The position numbers and the translations under genes are program-made. The notes under the pieces are model-generated. The model saw only the letters and a list, made by a program, of their open reading frames with translations. It did not search any database and was not told where the DNA came from. Below are positions 7,553 through 15,648 of a DNA stretch of 64,000 nt, one piece after another. The stretch is from Jiulongibacter sediminis (GTDB lineage: Bacteria; Bacteroidota; Bacteroidia; Cytophagales; Spirosomataceae): assembly GCF_001306455.1 (NCBI RefSeq), contig NZ_LGTQ01000010.1, forward strand, positions 124,001 to 188,000, in the 5' to 3' direction. How positions within the stretch are numbered: the stretch's first letter is position 1; the number at the start of each line of letters is the position of its first letter.

Positions 7553-8395
7553 ATGCGTCAACTGTTCCTTATACTATTTTTTTTCTTTCCGGGCCTGCTT
7601 ATGGCACAGGAAAAGGATTATTACAAGCTTCCGAAAGAGCGAAAAATGGTGGACGGCCGAATCACACTTCCAAACCTTCAAACTGAAGATATTTTTTGGT
7701 ATCTGAACCTCTCGGGTGGCATGAAATTACAAAGTAGCAGGTTCACCAATAATTATGAGGGGCAACTGATATCTCTTGACCCCGGCAAAATGTATTGGGA
7801 AGCAGCTATTGGCATGAACCGTCAGGATAAATGGCAGTTGGAACTCGGTTACATGAGAAACCCAATAAGGCTTGAATGGAGGACTTTTGACCGATCAAAC
7901 AGGCTTATACCATTCTTTTTTTCAGCTAGTGTTAATGATCACGGATTGCTGGCAACATATAAGCGTCGACTTTTCACAATTGACCGGGTCACAAAACGAA
8001 CCAGACTCAACATTTTGGCAGGCATCAAAGTAAATCCATTAGCTGCTGACGAAACGATCCAGGAATTTAATATCCGTTATCCTACCTTGCCGGGCAGACA
8101 AGGCTTTATGGATACCTTAAGAATTCAAACCGATTTTGTTTCGACGAAACCAAGCATTGCAGGTGTTGTCGGCCTAGAGTTAATGGGCAGGGTAGCCGAC
8201 CCAATTGAAGTCGGCCTTTTCGGAAAAATCATGCTTGACCAGAAAGGAATTCTTTCAAGCAATATCGCTATTGAAAGCACACTTGGTTCTGCGAAAGAGA
8301 GCCAACTCCTATTGAACGCTACGAATTGGCTATTAGGCTTCTCACTTCGATGGAATTTCCATCACGGTATACATTACACGACGGAAAAACCCTAG
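7553..8395 (+). CDS. Outer-membrane beta-barrel-like protein, function unknown
   Basis: A cleavable signal peptide (MRQLFLILFFFFPGLLMAQ) precedes about 260 residues rich in alternating hydrophobic strands (for example YLNLSGGMKL, YWEAAIGMN, WQLELGYM, LNILAGIKV, VEVGLFGKIML-like segments), ending with an aromatic strand (LLGFSLRWNFHHG). This pattern suggests a small outer-membrane barrel. No specific family was recognised. The ATG at 7553 is used rather than the TTG one codon before. It diverges from the sigma operon. Confidence 0.6.
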   Translation: MRQLFLILFFFFPGLLMAQEKDYYKLPKERKMVDGRITLPNLQTEDIFWYLNLSGGMKLQSSRFTNNYEGQLISLDPGKMYWEAAIGMNRQDKWQLELGYMRNPIRLEWRTFDRSNRLIPFFFSASVNDHGLLATYKRRLFTIDRVTKRTRLNILAGIKVNPLAADETIQEFNIRYPTLPGRQGFMDTLRIQTDFVSTKPSIAGVVGLELMGRVADPIEVGLFGKIMLDQKGILSSNIAIESTLGSAKESQLLLNATNWLLGFSLRWNFHHGIHYTTEKP

Positions 8396-8478
8396 AAAAT
8401 CAAAGAATCCTTATGGATTTGAGGTGAGAAAAACGTAAACTTGTATGTACTTATTCCTGAAACCAAAAAATTAAAACA

Positions 8479-8817
8479 ATGAGTAAATTCGCAGAATGCA
8501 TGGAGCACTACAAAGCTCAAAATTCAGAACTTGGACTTGGACTTAGCGAAGCACTTCTTACTGGTGTGGCTAAAGGTTTAGGGCCTTCTATTTACAACCC
8601 AGACTCTTCGTTGGTTTCCGGCTCAGATAAAGCAGAACTTGATCGTGTAAAAAACAATTTCCTGATTAAAAAACTGGGTCTTGCTGATGGTCCTGCCTTA
8701 GATTCTGCAATTGCGGAGGTTATGGAGAAAATGGGAACTTCTAACCGTACAAAATACAGAGCAGTAGTGTATGCCTTACTTGCTGTAAAATTCGGTAAGG
8801 AAGGAATGTTCTCATAA
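8479..8817 (+). CDS. DUF2853 family protein
   Basis: This 112-residue, mainly helical soluble protein matches the DUF2853 family along its whole length: the central [22 protein letters not shown]-type segment, [12 protein letters not shown] and the C-terminal [20 protein letters not shown]. Members are small bacterial proteins of unknown function. It is followed by a terminator that ends just before yidD. Confidence 0.85.
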   Translation: MSKFAECMEHYKAQNSELGLGLSEALLTGVAKGLGPSIYNPDSSLVSGSDKAELDRVKNNFLIKKLGLADGPALDSAIAEVMEKMGTSNRTKYRAVVYALLAVKFGKEGMFS

Positions 8818-8837
8818 GCAGAAAACTTTTCCAGAGA

Positions 8838-8866
8838 AGCCTTGGTTTGTCAATCAGGGCTTTTTT
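8838..8866 (+). terminator. Terminator after the DUF2853 gene
   Basis: AGCCTTG (8838-8844) pairs with CAGGGCT (8855-8861), with one G-T pair, and is followed by six T. The yidD ATG is only seven bases further on, so yidD translation depends on readthrough or on a transcript starting here. Confidence 0.75.
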
Positions 8867-8872
8867 GTTTCT

Positions 8873-9085
8873 ATGCGTCATATTGCAATTTTTTTGGTTC
8901 GACTTTATCAGGCAGCACTATCTCCGTGGTTTCCGCCATCTTGTCGGTTTACACCGACCTGTTCTGATTATTCGGTTCAGGCATTCCAGAAACATGGCTT
9001 TTTCAAAGGCTTTTATCTGACGATCAATCGTATGCGAAAATGTCATCCATGGGGTGGAAGCGGTTTTGACCCTGTACCGGATTGA
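8873..9085 (+). CDS. yidD: Membrane protein insertion efficiency factor YidD
   Basis: This is a 70-residue YidD protein, a small peripheral membrane factor that aids the YidC insertase. Family marks are [12 protein letters not shown], the three-cysteine segment [12 protein letters not shown] and the closing region [15 protein letters not shown]. The length is typical. It is not in the usual rpmH-rnpA-yidD-yidC neighbourhood but between DUF2853 and serB-serA. Confidence 0.95.
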   Translation: MRHIAIFLVRLYQAALSPWFPPSCRFTPTCSDYSVQAFQKHGFFKGFYLTINRMRKCHPWGGSGFDPVPD

Positions 9086-9172
9086 TATTGAATTTTAATT
9101 AGAAAATTCTTCACTAAATCAATATTTTGTTCTTTTGAAACAACTGTTACCCTCCAAGAGTGGAAATGTGAG

Positions 9173-9180
9173 TAACTTTG
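9173..9180 (+). promoter_or_regulatory. Possible -7 box TAACTTTG before the SerB-SerA gene
   Basis: TAACTTTG matches TAnnTTTG and ends six bases before the ATG at 9187. If used, the mRNA would be leaderless or nearly so. No clear TTG was found at the -33 distance. Confidence 0.35.
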
Positions 9181-9186
9181 ACACGA

Positions 9187-11145
9187 ATGCCTGCATTCAA
9201 AACAAAATCACAGTTTAAGACATCTGAAAAAAACTTTCTCAAAGTGACCGAAACAGCACAGAAAAGAAAATTCATCATCGATTTTGATAGTACTTTTACT
9301 CAGGTAGAAGGCTTAGATGAACTTGCAAGAATTGCCCTCAAAGGGGCCCCAAATCAGACAGAAACAGTCAAAGCAATCAAAGACCTGACAGATCAGGGAA
9401 TGAGTGGCGAAATCAGCTTCTCTGAAGCTTTAAGCAAAAGACTTGCTTTGTTAAGTGCCAACAAAACGCACATAGAAGAACTAATCTCTTTCCTCAAAGG
9501 TAAAATTTCAAAATCCTTTGCCCGTAATGAGGTTTTCTTTGAACATTATGCCGATGATGTCATTATACTTTCCAGCGGTTTCAAGGACTTCATTGTTCCC
9601 GTAGCCAAAGAACTGGGTGTTAAAGAAGAAAACATATACGCTAACACCTTTGAGTTTGATAACGACGGTAACATCACCGGAGCCGATCAATCAAATCCTT
9701 TGGCTGGCAATGGTGGTAAAATAAAACTGGTAGAGTCACTGAATCTTGATGCCGAAATTCATGTCATAGGAGACGGTTTTACTGATTATGAGATCAAAGC
9801 CAGTGGACTTGGCCACTTCTTCTATGCGTTTACTGAAAACGTAGCCAGACCTGGTGTCATGGAAAAAGCCGATCATGTAGTAAAAAGTCTGGATGAATTC
9901 CTTTGGCTGAATCACCTGCCAAGAAGCCAGTCTTATCCAAAATCAAGAATTAAGGTTCTTCTTCTTGAAAATGTTCATCAGGCGGCTGTTAAGGCTTTTG
10001 AAGATGAAGGGTTTGATGTGGAATTCCACAAAGGAGCCATTGGCGAAGCAGATTTGTGTGAGATGATCAAGGGTGTTTCGATCATTGGTATCCGATCAAA
10101 AACGAATATAACTCCAAAAGTTCTTGAAAATGCGGACAAGCTGATTGCTGTAGGGGCTTTCTGTATTGGCACAAACCAGATTGATCTTGAAGGCTGTACC
10201 GAACGTGGAATTGCCGTTTTCAATGCTCCATACAGTAATACCCGTTCTGTCGTGGAATTGGCCATTGGAGAGATCATCATGCTCATCAGGAAGATTCCTT
10301 CAAACAGCGAAAGAATGCACAAGGGAATCTGGAACAAGTCAGCTAAAAACGCATACGAAATCAGAGGTAAAAAACTCGGCCTGATCGGTTACGGGCACAT
10401 TGGTATGCAGCTCTCAGTTGTGGCAGAAGCTTTGGGTATGGAAGTTTATTTCTATGATGCCGTGGACCGCATGCCTATTGGAAACGCCATTAAATGCAAA
10501 AGCATGGAGGAGGTTTTCAATACCGTTGACGTGGTTTCTCTCCATATTGACGGTAGACCGGAAAACAAAAAACTCATTGGTAAAAAGGAATTTGATCAGA
10601 TGAAAGACGGAGTCATCTTCCTTAATCTGGCCCGTGGCTTTGTGGTTGAGATTCCTGCTTTGGTTGATGCCTTAAAATCAGGCAAACTTGCCGGTGCCGG
10701 TGTTGATGTGTTCCCGAAAGAGCCGAGAACCAATGACGATCCGTTTGAAAGTGAATTGATGGGTCTGGAAAACGTCATTCTTTCTCCACATGTGGGTGGT
10801 AGTACTGAAGAAGCACAGGAGATGATTGGCCATTATGTACCTGAGAGACTTTTGGAGTATATTAATAACGGAAGCACAACGGGTAGTGTTAACCTTCCTG
10901 AAGTGCAGCTTCCCTTACTTACAGATAGCCATAGGTTACTTCACATTCACAAAAATGTACCGGGCATTATGGCAAAGATCAATACCATTTTTGCCAAACA
11001 TAATATCAACGTTCGGGGCCAGTATCTCAAAACAAACGAGACAGTTGGTTATGTCATTGTCGATGTAGCCATCTCATATACCCCCGAGTTTCTCGAAGAA
11101 CTCAGAGAAATACCCGAGACTATCAAATTCAGAAAATTGTTTTAA
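9187..11145 (+). CDS. Fused phosphoserine phosphatase / D-3-phosphoglycerate dehydrogenase
   Basis: One 652-residue chain carries the first and last steps of serine synthesis. Residues about 27-240 are a SerB-like HAD phosphatase: nucleophile motif DFDST (Asp32/Asp34), ILSSGF as motif II and GDGFTDYE as the metal-binding motif. Residues about 255-560 match E. coli-type SerA: CIGTNQIDLEGC, the NAD-binding GLIGYGHIGMQL, and catalytic Arg (LARGF), Glu (KEP) and His (SPHVGGST). Residues about 578-652 are an ACT domain (HKNVPGIMAKI), the usual site of serine feedback. The ATG at 9187 was chosen over TTG at 9178. A separate serC is not in the window. Such fusions are known in Bacteroidota. Confidence 0.93.
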   Translation: MPAFKTKSQFKTSEKNFLKVTETAQKRKFIIDFDSTFTQVEGLDELARIALKGAPNQTETVKAIKDLTDQGMSGEISFSEALSKRLALLSANKTHIEELISFLKGKISKSFARNEVFFEHYADDVIILSSGFKDFIVPVAKELGVKEENIYANTFEFDNDGNITGADQSNPLAGNGGKIKLVESLNLDAEIHVIGDGFTDYEIKASGLGHFFYAFTENVARPGVMEKADHVVKSLDEFLWLNHLPRSQSYPKSRIKVLLLENVHQAAVKAFEDEGFDVEFHKGAIGEADLCEMIKGVSIIGIRSKTNITPKVLENADKLIAVGAFCIGTNQIDLEGCTERGIAVFNAPYSNTRSVVELAIGEIIMLIRKIPSNSERMHKGIWNKSAKNAYEIRGKKLGLIGYGHIGMQLSVVAEALGMEVYFYDAVDRMPIGNAIKCKSMEEVFNTVDVVSLHIDGRPENKKLIGKKEFDQMKDGVIFLNLARGFVVEIPALVDALKSGKLAGAGVDVFPKEPRTNDDPFESELMGLENVILSPHVGGSTEEAQEMIGHYVPERLLEYINNGSTTGSVNLPEVQLPLLTDSHRLLHIHKNVPGIMAKINTIFAKHNINVRGQYLKTNETVGYVIVDVAISYTPEFLEELREIPETIKFRKLF

Positions 11146-11149
11146 ATTT

Positions 11150-11178
11150 AACTCCGGCCCTTGGGTCGGAGTTTTTTT
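11150..11178 (+). terminator. Terminator after SerB-SerA
   Basis: AACTCCG (11150-11156) pairs with CGGAGTT (11167-11173), followed by a run of seven T. Confidence 0.85.
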
Positions 11179-11218
11179 CTGCCATCCCCGTTCGTTTTAA
11201 CCCTAATGTAAAGAAGCC

Positions 11219-12046
11219 ATGAAAACCCAGAATGTAACGTTGATCACCGGAGCTACTTCAGGTATCGGAAAAGCCACTGCAGAAGCCTTATCTGAAAAAG
11301 GACATAAGCTTATCATTCTTGCCCGCAACCCTGATAAAGCCAAAGCCTTAATTGCAAGTTTACCGGGAGAAGCTGAATTCATCACTTGTGATTTTGAAAA
11401 CCTTGATTCCGTAAGCCAGGCAGCCAATGAAGTGCTGAAACAAACAGATCATCTCGAAAATCTGATCAATAACGCCGGTGCTATCTTTCAGGCAAGAGAG
11501 GAGACGGCTCAAGGGTTTGAAAAACATTTTGGGGTAAACCATTTAGCTCCTTTTCTTCTGACAGAAAAATTACTTCCTCTGATTCTGAAATCAGATGGCC
11601 GGGTTATTAATGTCAGTTCTGATTTGTACAAACAAGCCAAAGTTGACTTTGATAATTTACAACTTCAGAATGGTTACGCTCCAATGCTTGGCTATGCCAA
11701 CTCCAAACTTTTCAACCTTTTGCATGCTAAAGAACTGGCTGAAAAATACAGAGTTCAAAACCTTCAGGCCTATTCCCTCCATCCCGGAGTGATACGGTCC
11801 AATTTCGGGAGTGACTTTTCCGGAGGCATGGGCTTTCTACTCAATCTCATGAAGCCATTCATGAAAGGAACCCAAGCGGGAGCTTCCACATCGGTAATGC
11901 TTGCCGATTCCGAACGTGATGCCTTTGTGTCCGGCAGTTATTTTAAGAACAAAAAGCCCGTAAGCACAAAAGCCGATCTGGTGAATAATGATTTATCAAA
12001 AAGGATTTGGGACGTTTCAGAGGAGTTGGTGTCCTCTTACATGTAA
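11219..12046 (+). CDS. Short-chain dehydrogenase/reductase (retinol dehydrogenase-like)
   Basis: This 275-residue SDR has the nucleotide-binding motif TGATSGIGKA (residues about 8-17), NNAG at about 83-86, the catalytic Ser in INVSSD, and the catalytic pair in YANSK. Asp and Asn after the second strand (CDFENLDS) fit an NADP(H) or NAD(H) enzyme. The overall layout resembles the retinol-dehydrogenase/WW-domain oxidoreductase branch, but the substrate cannot be deduced. It stands alone between two terminators. Confidence 0.88.
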   Translation: MKTQNVTLITGATSGIGKATAEALSEKGHKLIILARNPDKAKALIASLPGEAEFITCDFENLDSVSQAANEVLKQTDHLENLINNAGAIFQAREETAQGFEKHFGVNHLAPFLLTEKLLPLILKSDGRVINVSSDLYKQAKVDFDNLQLQNGYAPMLGYANSKLFNLLHAKELAEKYRVQNLQAYSLHPGVIRSNFGSDFSGGMGFLLNLMKPFMKGTQAGASTSVMLADSERDAFVSGSYFKNKKPVSTKADLVNNDLSKRIWDVSEELVSSYM

Positions 12047-12082
12047 AAGCCCCAAAGCAAATTGCTTTGAGGCCTTTCTTTT
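12047..12082 (+). terminator. Terminator between the SDR and the plug lipoprotein genes
   Basis: CCAAAGCAA (from 12052) pairs with TTGCTTTG.GG (to about 12073), followed by a T-rich stretch. The position between convergent genes allows use in both directions. Confidence 0.75.
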
Positions 12083-12101
12083 CGAAGGGTTGAATAAATG
12101 C

Positions 12102-12581
12102 CTATAGATCGTTTCTTTTTTTCAATTGTATAACGATCACACCATTTGCCGCACGCGAACCATAAATACCCGTACTACCGGCATCTTTAAGGACTGAAAC
12201 AGATTTAATGTCGTTCGTTGGAACCATCTCATAGACCGTACTAAAACCGCCATTAATTGCATTTCCGTTGATCACAAAAAGTGGCTCAGAATCACCAACG
12301 AATGAATTAACCAAACCACGGATTCTAACCTGAGCATTTCTTCCTTGCCCATTGATAAGGACTCCGGATACCCCTCTCAGATAAGTCTCCAAAGGAATAG
12401 CCTGATTTAAATCTTCTACAACTGAAGCTGAACCGGTATAATTTCGACTATCCTGACTACTGTAGCCATCACTTATCTCAGTTTTCCTTTCGTTATTTTT
12501 TATAGATCCGGCACGGTTTGCACAGGAGTCCAACAGAAAAAACGAGGAAAGAAGAGCTAAGAGGATAATTTGTTTTTTCAT
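12102..12581 (-). CDS. Lipoprotein consisting of a stand-alone TonB-receptor plug domain
   Basis: A lipoprotein signal (MKKQIILLALL..., lipobox LLDSC with Cys20) is followed by a short polar linker and a complete TonB-receptor plug domain (about residues 55-155). Plug features are the first strand, VRIRG, a PLFVINGN loop, the NDIKSVSVLKDAGSTGIYGSRAANGVIVI segment and a basic C-terminus. No barrel follows: the stop is genuine and the downstream DNA holds a terminator. Such single-plug lipoproteins occur in Bacteroidota; their role is unclear and might be to dock on TonB or SusC-like receptors (inference). Confidence 0.82.
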   Translation of the reverse strand: MKKQIILLALLSSFFLLDSCANRAGSIKNNERKTEISDGYSSQDSRNYTGSASVVEDLNQAIPLETYLRGVSGVLINGQGRNAQVRIRGLVNSFVGDSEPLFVINGNAINGGFSTVYEMVPTNDIKSVSVLKDAGSTGIYGSRAANGVIVIQLKKRNDL

Positions 12582-12697
12582 TTTACTATGGAATTATTAG
12601 ATAAAATTAAGGCATATTTCACTCTTTATTACCGTTTTACAAGAGTTTTTTTTATTCAAACATGTCACAAAGCGACCTATTATTGTATATTTTATAT

Positions 12698-12715
12698 TTT
12701 CAGTAATTACTGAAA
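12698..12715. promoter_or_regulatory. Perfect 18-bp palindrome, operator candidate
   Basis: TTTCAGTAATTACTGAAA is fully self-complementary. It lies in the 252-base region between the divergent plug-lipoprotein and K+-channel genes. The region is AT-rich, which raises the chance of coincidence. Confidence 0.4.
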
Positions 12716-12833
12716 TTTATATCAATAACCTTTTTCAGATACACAGAATACAAAACTGATTTTTGCCTCGTTCTCCGGTATTAAAGAAATCCATTATCTT
12801 AAGCCTCTTACATGAACTAGATGCTATTGAAAT

Positions 12834-13646
12834 ATGAAAAACTGGAAAGCACACTGGCACGAAATCATTTTTGAAGCAGATACCAAAGAAGGTAAACTTT
12901 TTGACGTCATCCTTTTATGGATGATCGTGATTTCTGTGGTATTAGTGATGCTGGAAAGTGTAGATACCCTCAATCAACACTTTGGTTTCTTCTTCAATAA
13001 TCTGGAATGGTTCATAACCATCCTTTTTTCAATTGAGTATATTATGCGGATTCTGGTTTTAAAAAAGCCAATCAAATACGTTCTTAGCTTCTACGGCATA
13101 ATTGATCTCCTTTCCATTATCCCAAAATACCTTTCGTTATTTATTGCCGGCTCTCACGCTTTGATCGCTCTCAGGTCACTGCGGCTTTTAAGGATGTTCA
13201 GAATCCTGAAACTTGGTACTTATGTGGGAGAATCAAATAAACTGATGTCAGCTTTGGTCGCTTCCCGTACCAAAATTTCTGTCTTCCTTTTTGCCATTTT
13301 AATACTCTGTACCATTCTGGGTACCGTTATGTACCTGATTGAAGATCGCAGCTCAGGTTTTACCAGCATACCAAGAAGTATCTATTGGGCGATAGTCACC
13401 ATGACCACTGTTGGGTACGGAGATATTGCTCCGCAAACAATAGCCGGTCAGTTTATAGCAAGTATCGTGATGATTTTAGGGTATGGCATTATCGCCATTC
13501 CTACAGGGATTGTTAGCTCTGAAATTGCAAAACAAGGTTCAGTAAAAGGGACGTTAAATACACAATCCTGCCCTAATTGCTCCGCAGAAAATCATGCTGA
13601 TTTTGCTAAATTTTGCTATCGCTGTGGCGAGAGACTAGAAGGCTAA
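12834..13646 (+). CDS. Voltage-gated-type potassium channel with C-terminal zinc ribbon
   Basis: The 270 residues contain six transmembrane helices. The fourth is a voltage-sensor type with Arg114, Arg117, Arg120 and Arg123 at three-residue spacing (RSLRLLRMFR). The pore loop has the K+ selectivity filter TTVGYGD (residues 191-197). After S6 the protein does not carry an RCK or cyclic-nucleotide domain but a short zinc ribbon with Cys246, Cys249, Cys261 and Cys264 (CPNC...CYRC). It would conduct K+ across the inner membrane. Its stop codon overlaps the stop of the converging phosphorylase gene. Confidence 0.88.
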   Translation: MKNWKAHWHEIIFEADTKEGKLFDVILLWMIVISVVLVMLESVDTLNQHFGFFFNNLEWFITILFSIEYIMRILVLKKPIKYVLSFYGIIDLLSIIPKYLSLFIAGSHALIALRSLRLLRMFRILKLGTYVGESNKLMSALVASRTKISVFLFAILILCTILGTVMYLIEDRSSGFTSIPRSIYWAIVTMTTVGYGDIAPQTIAGQFIASIVMILGYGIIAIPTGIVSSEIAKQGSVKGTLNTQSCPNCSAENHADFAKFCYRCGERLEG

Positions 13647-14464
13647 AGCCTTTTGATCATTTCTCTGATAATCAGTGTCATCGAGGGTTCAGCTTTGAAT
13701 GCCGCCGCCAGAATTTTCTCAATCTCAGCTTTTTGCAACGTTTCAGGAATTCCCATATCAGTGATTACCGAAATAGCAAAAACAGGCAAACCCATTTGAA
13801 TAGCGACTAAAGCCTCAGGAACTGTACTCATTCCCACAGCATCTCCCCCAGCCAATCTAAGGAGCCTGTACTCAGCTCTGGTCTCAAGATTAGGCCCACT
13901 GACTGAAGCATAAACACCCTCCTGAATCCTTTCTATTCCCCTCTCTTTAGCAATTTCCTTTGCCAGAGCAATCATAGAAAGATCATAAGGTTCTGACATG
14001 TCCGGAAAACGATCGCCCATGATACACTCCCCTTTCAAAGGGTTATCAGGCAAGAAGAGAGAAATGTGGTCATTAATGATCATCAAGTCACTCTCATGAA
14101 AATCAGGATTCATACCTCCACTGGCATTTGAAATAAAAAGGCGTTCAATTCCAAGCATTTTCATCACCCTAACCGGAAAAGTTACCTGCTCCATGCTGTG
14201 GCCTTCATAATAGTGAAAACGACCACTCATGCAAACCACACGTTTCCCCTCCAGCGTACCAAAAACCAATTTACCAGGGTGAAACTCAACCGTAGCCTCT
14301 ACAAAATCCGGGATGTCAGCATAGGGGATTTCGTGCTCAACCTCAATATTTTTCAGCAAGCCTCCTAAACCAGTACCCAATATGATCCCAAACTGGGGTT
14401 TAAAGTTAGCGGTGTTTTCATTAAGGTAAGCAGCTGTTTTTTCAATACGCTGAAGTAGGTTCAT
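13643..14464 (-). CDS. Purine nucleoside phosphorylase, trimeric type
   Basis: This enzyme splits purine nucleosides with phosphate into free base and pentose-1-phosphate in purine salvage. The 273 residues show the trimeric PNP signature: GTGLGGL near residue 34, GRFHYYEG, SNASGGMN, TRAEYRLL and GMSTVPEALVA. At the base-recognition position where human PNP has Asn243 (ITN), this protein has Asp236 (VITDMG), which may shift preference among 6-oxo and 6-amino purines. The ATG at 14464 is used; the upstream TTG would add eight poor codons. It ends in a 4-base convergent overlap with the channel gene. Confidence 0.92.
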   Translation of the reverse strand: MNLLQRIEKTAAYLNENTANFKPQFGIILGTGLGGLLKNIEVEHEIPYADIPDFVEATVEFHPGKLVFGTLEGKRVVCMSGRFHYYEGHSMEQVTFPVRVMKMLGIERLFISNASGGMNPDFHESDLMIINDHISLFLPDNPLKGECIMGDRFPDMSEPYDLSMIALAKEIAKERGIERIQEGVYASVSGPNLETRAEYRLLRLAGGDAVGMSTVPEALVAIQMGLPVFAISVITDMGIPETLQKAEIEKILAAAFKAEPSMTLIIREMIKRL

Positions 14465-14525
14465 AATAGTCTGTTGAGTTTTGGACAAAAATACGATTTC
14501 AAATGGTACCCGGATGTGTGTAAAC

Positions 14526-14558
14526 TAAAAAAGGGCTAAGCCTTACGACTTAACCCTT
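14526..14558 (-). terminator. Terminator of rpmB
   Basis: On the minus strand AAGGGTTAAG pairs with CTTAGCCCTT (10 bp, one G-T pair; plus-strand 14531-14540 and 14549-14558), followed by six U. Confidence 0.88.
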
Positions 14559-14578
14559 CTGATATAGAATTTCTTTTC

Positions 14579-14818
14579 TTACAAAGAAAGTGTTCCTTTT
14601 CTGGCTGCTTGTACAAGTGTAGCGTCCAATCCTTTTTTGTTGATCGTACGCATTGCCTTAGTAGAAACTTTAAGCTCTACCCAAACTCCTTCAGACTCAA
14701 GGAAGAATTTCTTCTTCTGAAGATTCGGATAAAACTTACGCTTTGTTTTATTGTTTGCGTGAGAAACATTGTTACCCACTCTTGTTCTCTTACCGGTGAT
14801 TTGACAAACCTTAGACAT
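14579..14818 (-). CDS. rpmB: 50S ribosomal protein L28
   Basis: The 79-residue product matches L28 throughout: [11 protein letters not shown] at the N-terminus, [12 protein letters not shown] in the middle and [12 protein letters not shown] near the end. It is a component of the large ribosomal subunit. The gene appears monocistronic, with its own promoter and terminator; the rpmG partner usual in this phylum is not adjacent. A 7-bp hairpin lies in the leader. Confidence 0.97.
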   Translation of the reverse strand: MSKVCQITGKRTRVGNNVSHANNKTKRKFYPNLQKKKFFLESEGVWVELKVSTKAMRTINKKGLDATLVQAARKGTLSL

Positions 14819-14840
14819 AATCGCTACTATTTAGATTTTT

Positions 14841-14859
14841 GTCGTTTTCACGAAACGAC
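14841..14859 (-). promoter_or_regulatory. Leader hairpin ahead of rpmB
   Basis: GTCGTTT (14841-14847) and AAACGAC (14853-14859) form a perfect 7-bp stem with a 5-nt loop about 22 bases upstream of the rpmB start, downstream of the proposed promoter. It could take part in autoregulation. Confidence 0.4.
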
Positions 14860-14874
14860 CACTCAATTGGGCTG

Positions 14875-14905
14875 CAAATATCGTGATATCTTTTTATAAT
14901 GCCAA
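14875..14905 (-). promoter_or_regulatory. rpmB promoter
   Basis: Minus strand: TTG (14905-14903), a 20-nt spacer, then GATATTTG (14882-14875), one mismatch from TAnnTTTG. The spacing fits the Bacteroidota primary-sigma promoter. Confidence 0.55.
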
Positions 14906-14983
14906 TAGTGCTTCACAAATTTATTGAGATAAAACATTGAGTCTGTCATCGATACTCAAAATTCGCAACTTGCTAATTGCCAA

Positions 14984-15499
14984 TCACTTCGTACTAAAAT
15001 GATCTTCTTTATTTTTGAAAAGGACGTTAAACGTAGTCATTGATCCATAACAGCGGGTGATATACTGCTGAATATCCACCTTTGCTTCATCATTAAGATC
15101 AGATGAATTTACCTTTTGCTCAAGGACTCTGAGCTTATCACGCATCATCACAATTTTGTGAAAGAAGGTCTCAATCGGTATTTCTTTGGCGGCCAAATCA
15201 TCACTAGCCGGTTTCAGAATCATGTTTCCGCCTTTCCAGCGGTCGCCAAGCGGTACAGTTTCAAAGCTGCCTATATATTTATTGAGTAGATTTTTGAAAG
15301 TCATTTCCACGTCATACATACTTACCAGATCATTCTCCGGCTCCACGTATTCTACAATATCCATCTCCTCATCCAGCTTTATTCTGTCATTTCCGTGATT
15401 GTAAAAAGTTATGCTGTAATAGGTGGGGAAAACACCAATTACCACACCCTGACCGTAATCTTCATGCTTTACGCGGGTACCAATTCCAAGGATTTTCAT
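14984..15499 (-). CDS. Conserved hypothetical protein with a CarD/Tudor-like N-terminus
   Basis: The 171 residues begin with a small beta-rich module (GTRVKHEDYGQGVVIGVF, then YSITFYNHGNDRIKLDEE) that resembles the SH3/Tudor-like fold seen in CarD- and UvrD-type RNA-polymerase-binding domains. A helical C-terminal part follows (ETFFHKIVMMRDKLRVLEQKV, DIQQYITRCYGSM). No named family was recognised, and the fold comparison is by eye only. The ATG at 15499 replaces a TTG three codons upstream. It is transcribed away from the TonB receptor gene. Confidence 0.5.
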   Translation of the reverse strand: MKILGIGTRVKHEDYGQGVVIGVFPTYYSITFYNHGNDRIKLDEEMDIVEYVEPENDLVSMYDVEMTFKNLLNKYIGSFETVPLGDRWKGGNMILKPASDDLAAKEIPIETFFHKIVMMRDKLRVLEQKVNSSDLNDEAKVDIQQYITRCYGSMTTFNVLFKNKEDHFSTK

Positions 15500-15521
15500 A
15501 TTAGTCAAGCTTTTGTTTTTC

Positions 15522-15529
15522 CAAATCTA
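15522..15529 (-). promoter_or_regulatory. Possible -7 box (TAGATTTG) for the conserved hypothetical gene
   Basis: Minus strand TAGATTTG matches TAnnTTTG and lies 22 bases upstream of the ATG at 15499. No convincing -33 element was seen. Confidence 0.4.
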
Positions 15530-15631
15530 TCCCAAACGATATGCCATTTCACGAGCATGGGAAATAAAATTATCAAAAGGGCCATTCCGTATTACTCTTA
15601 ATATATTTTTAGATTAACCTAAATTTTGTTT

Positions 15632-15639
15632 TATATTTG
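15632..15639 (+). promoter_or_regulatory. Possible -7 box (TATATTTG) for the TonB receptor gene
   Basis: TATATTTG matches TAnnTTTG and ends nine bases before the ATG at 15649, which predicts a very short leader. Confidence 0.4.
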
Positions 15640-15648
15640 TATAACAAA

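Noticed and set aside
8890-8915. GGTTCGA-like sequence suggesting a tRNA T-arm
   Set aside because: It lies within yidD codons and no acceptor stem or anticodon arm could be built around it.
12588-12713. 41-codon plus-strand frame starting at 12588 in the channel/plug intergenic region
   Set aside because: AT-rich, Tyr/Phe-biased composition, no recognisable start context, and it runs through the palindrome; most likely chance.
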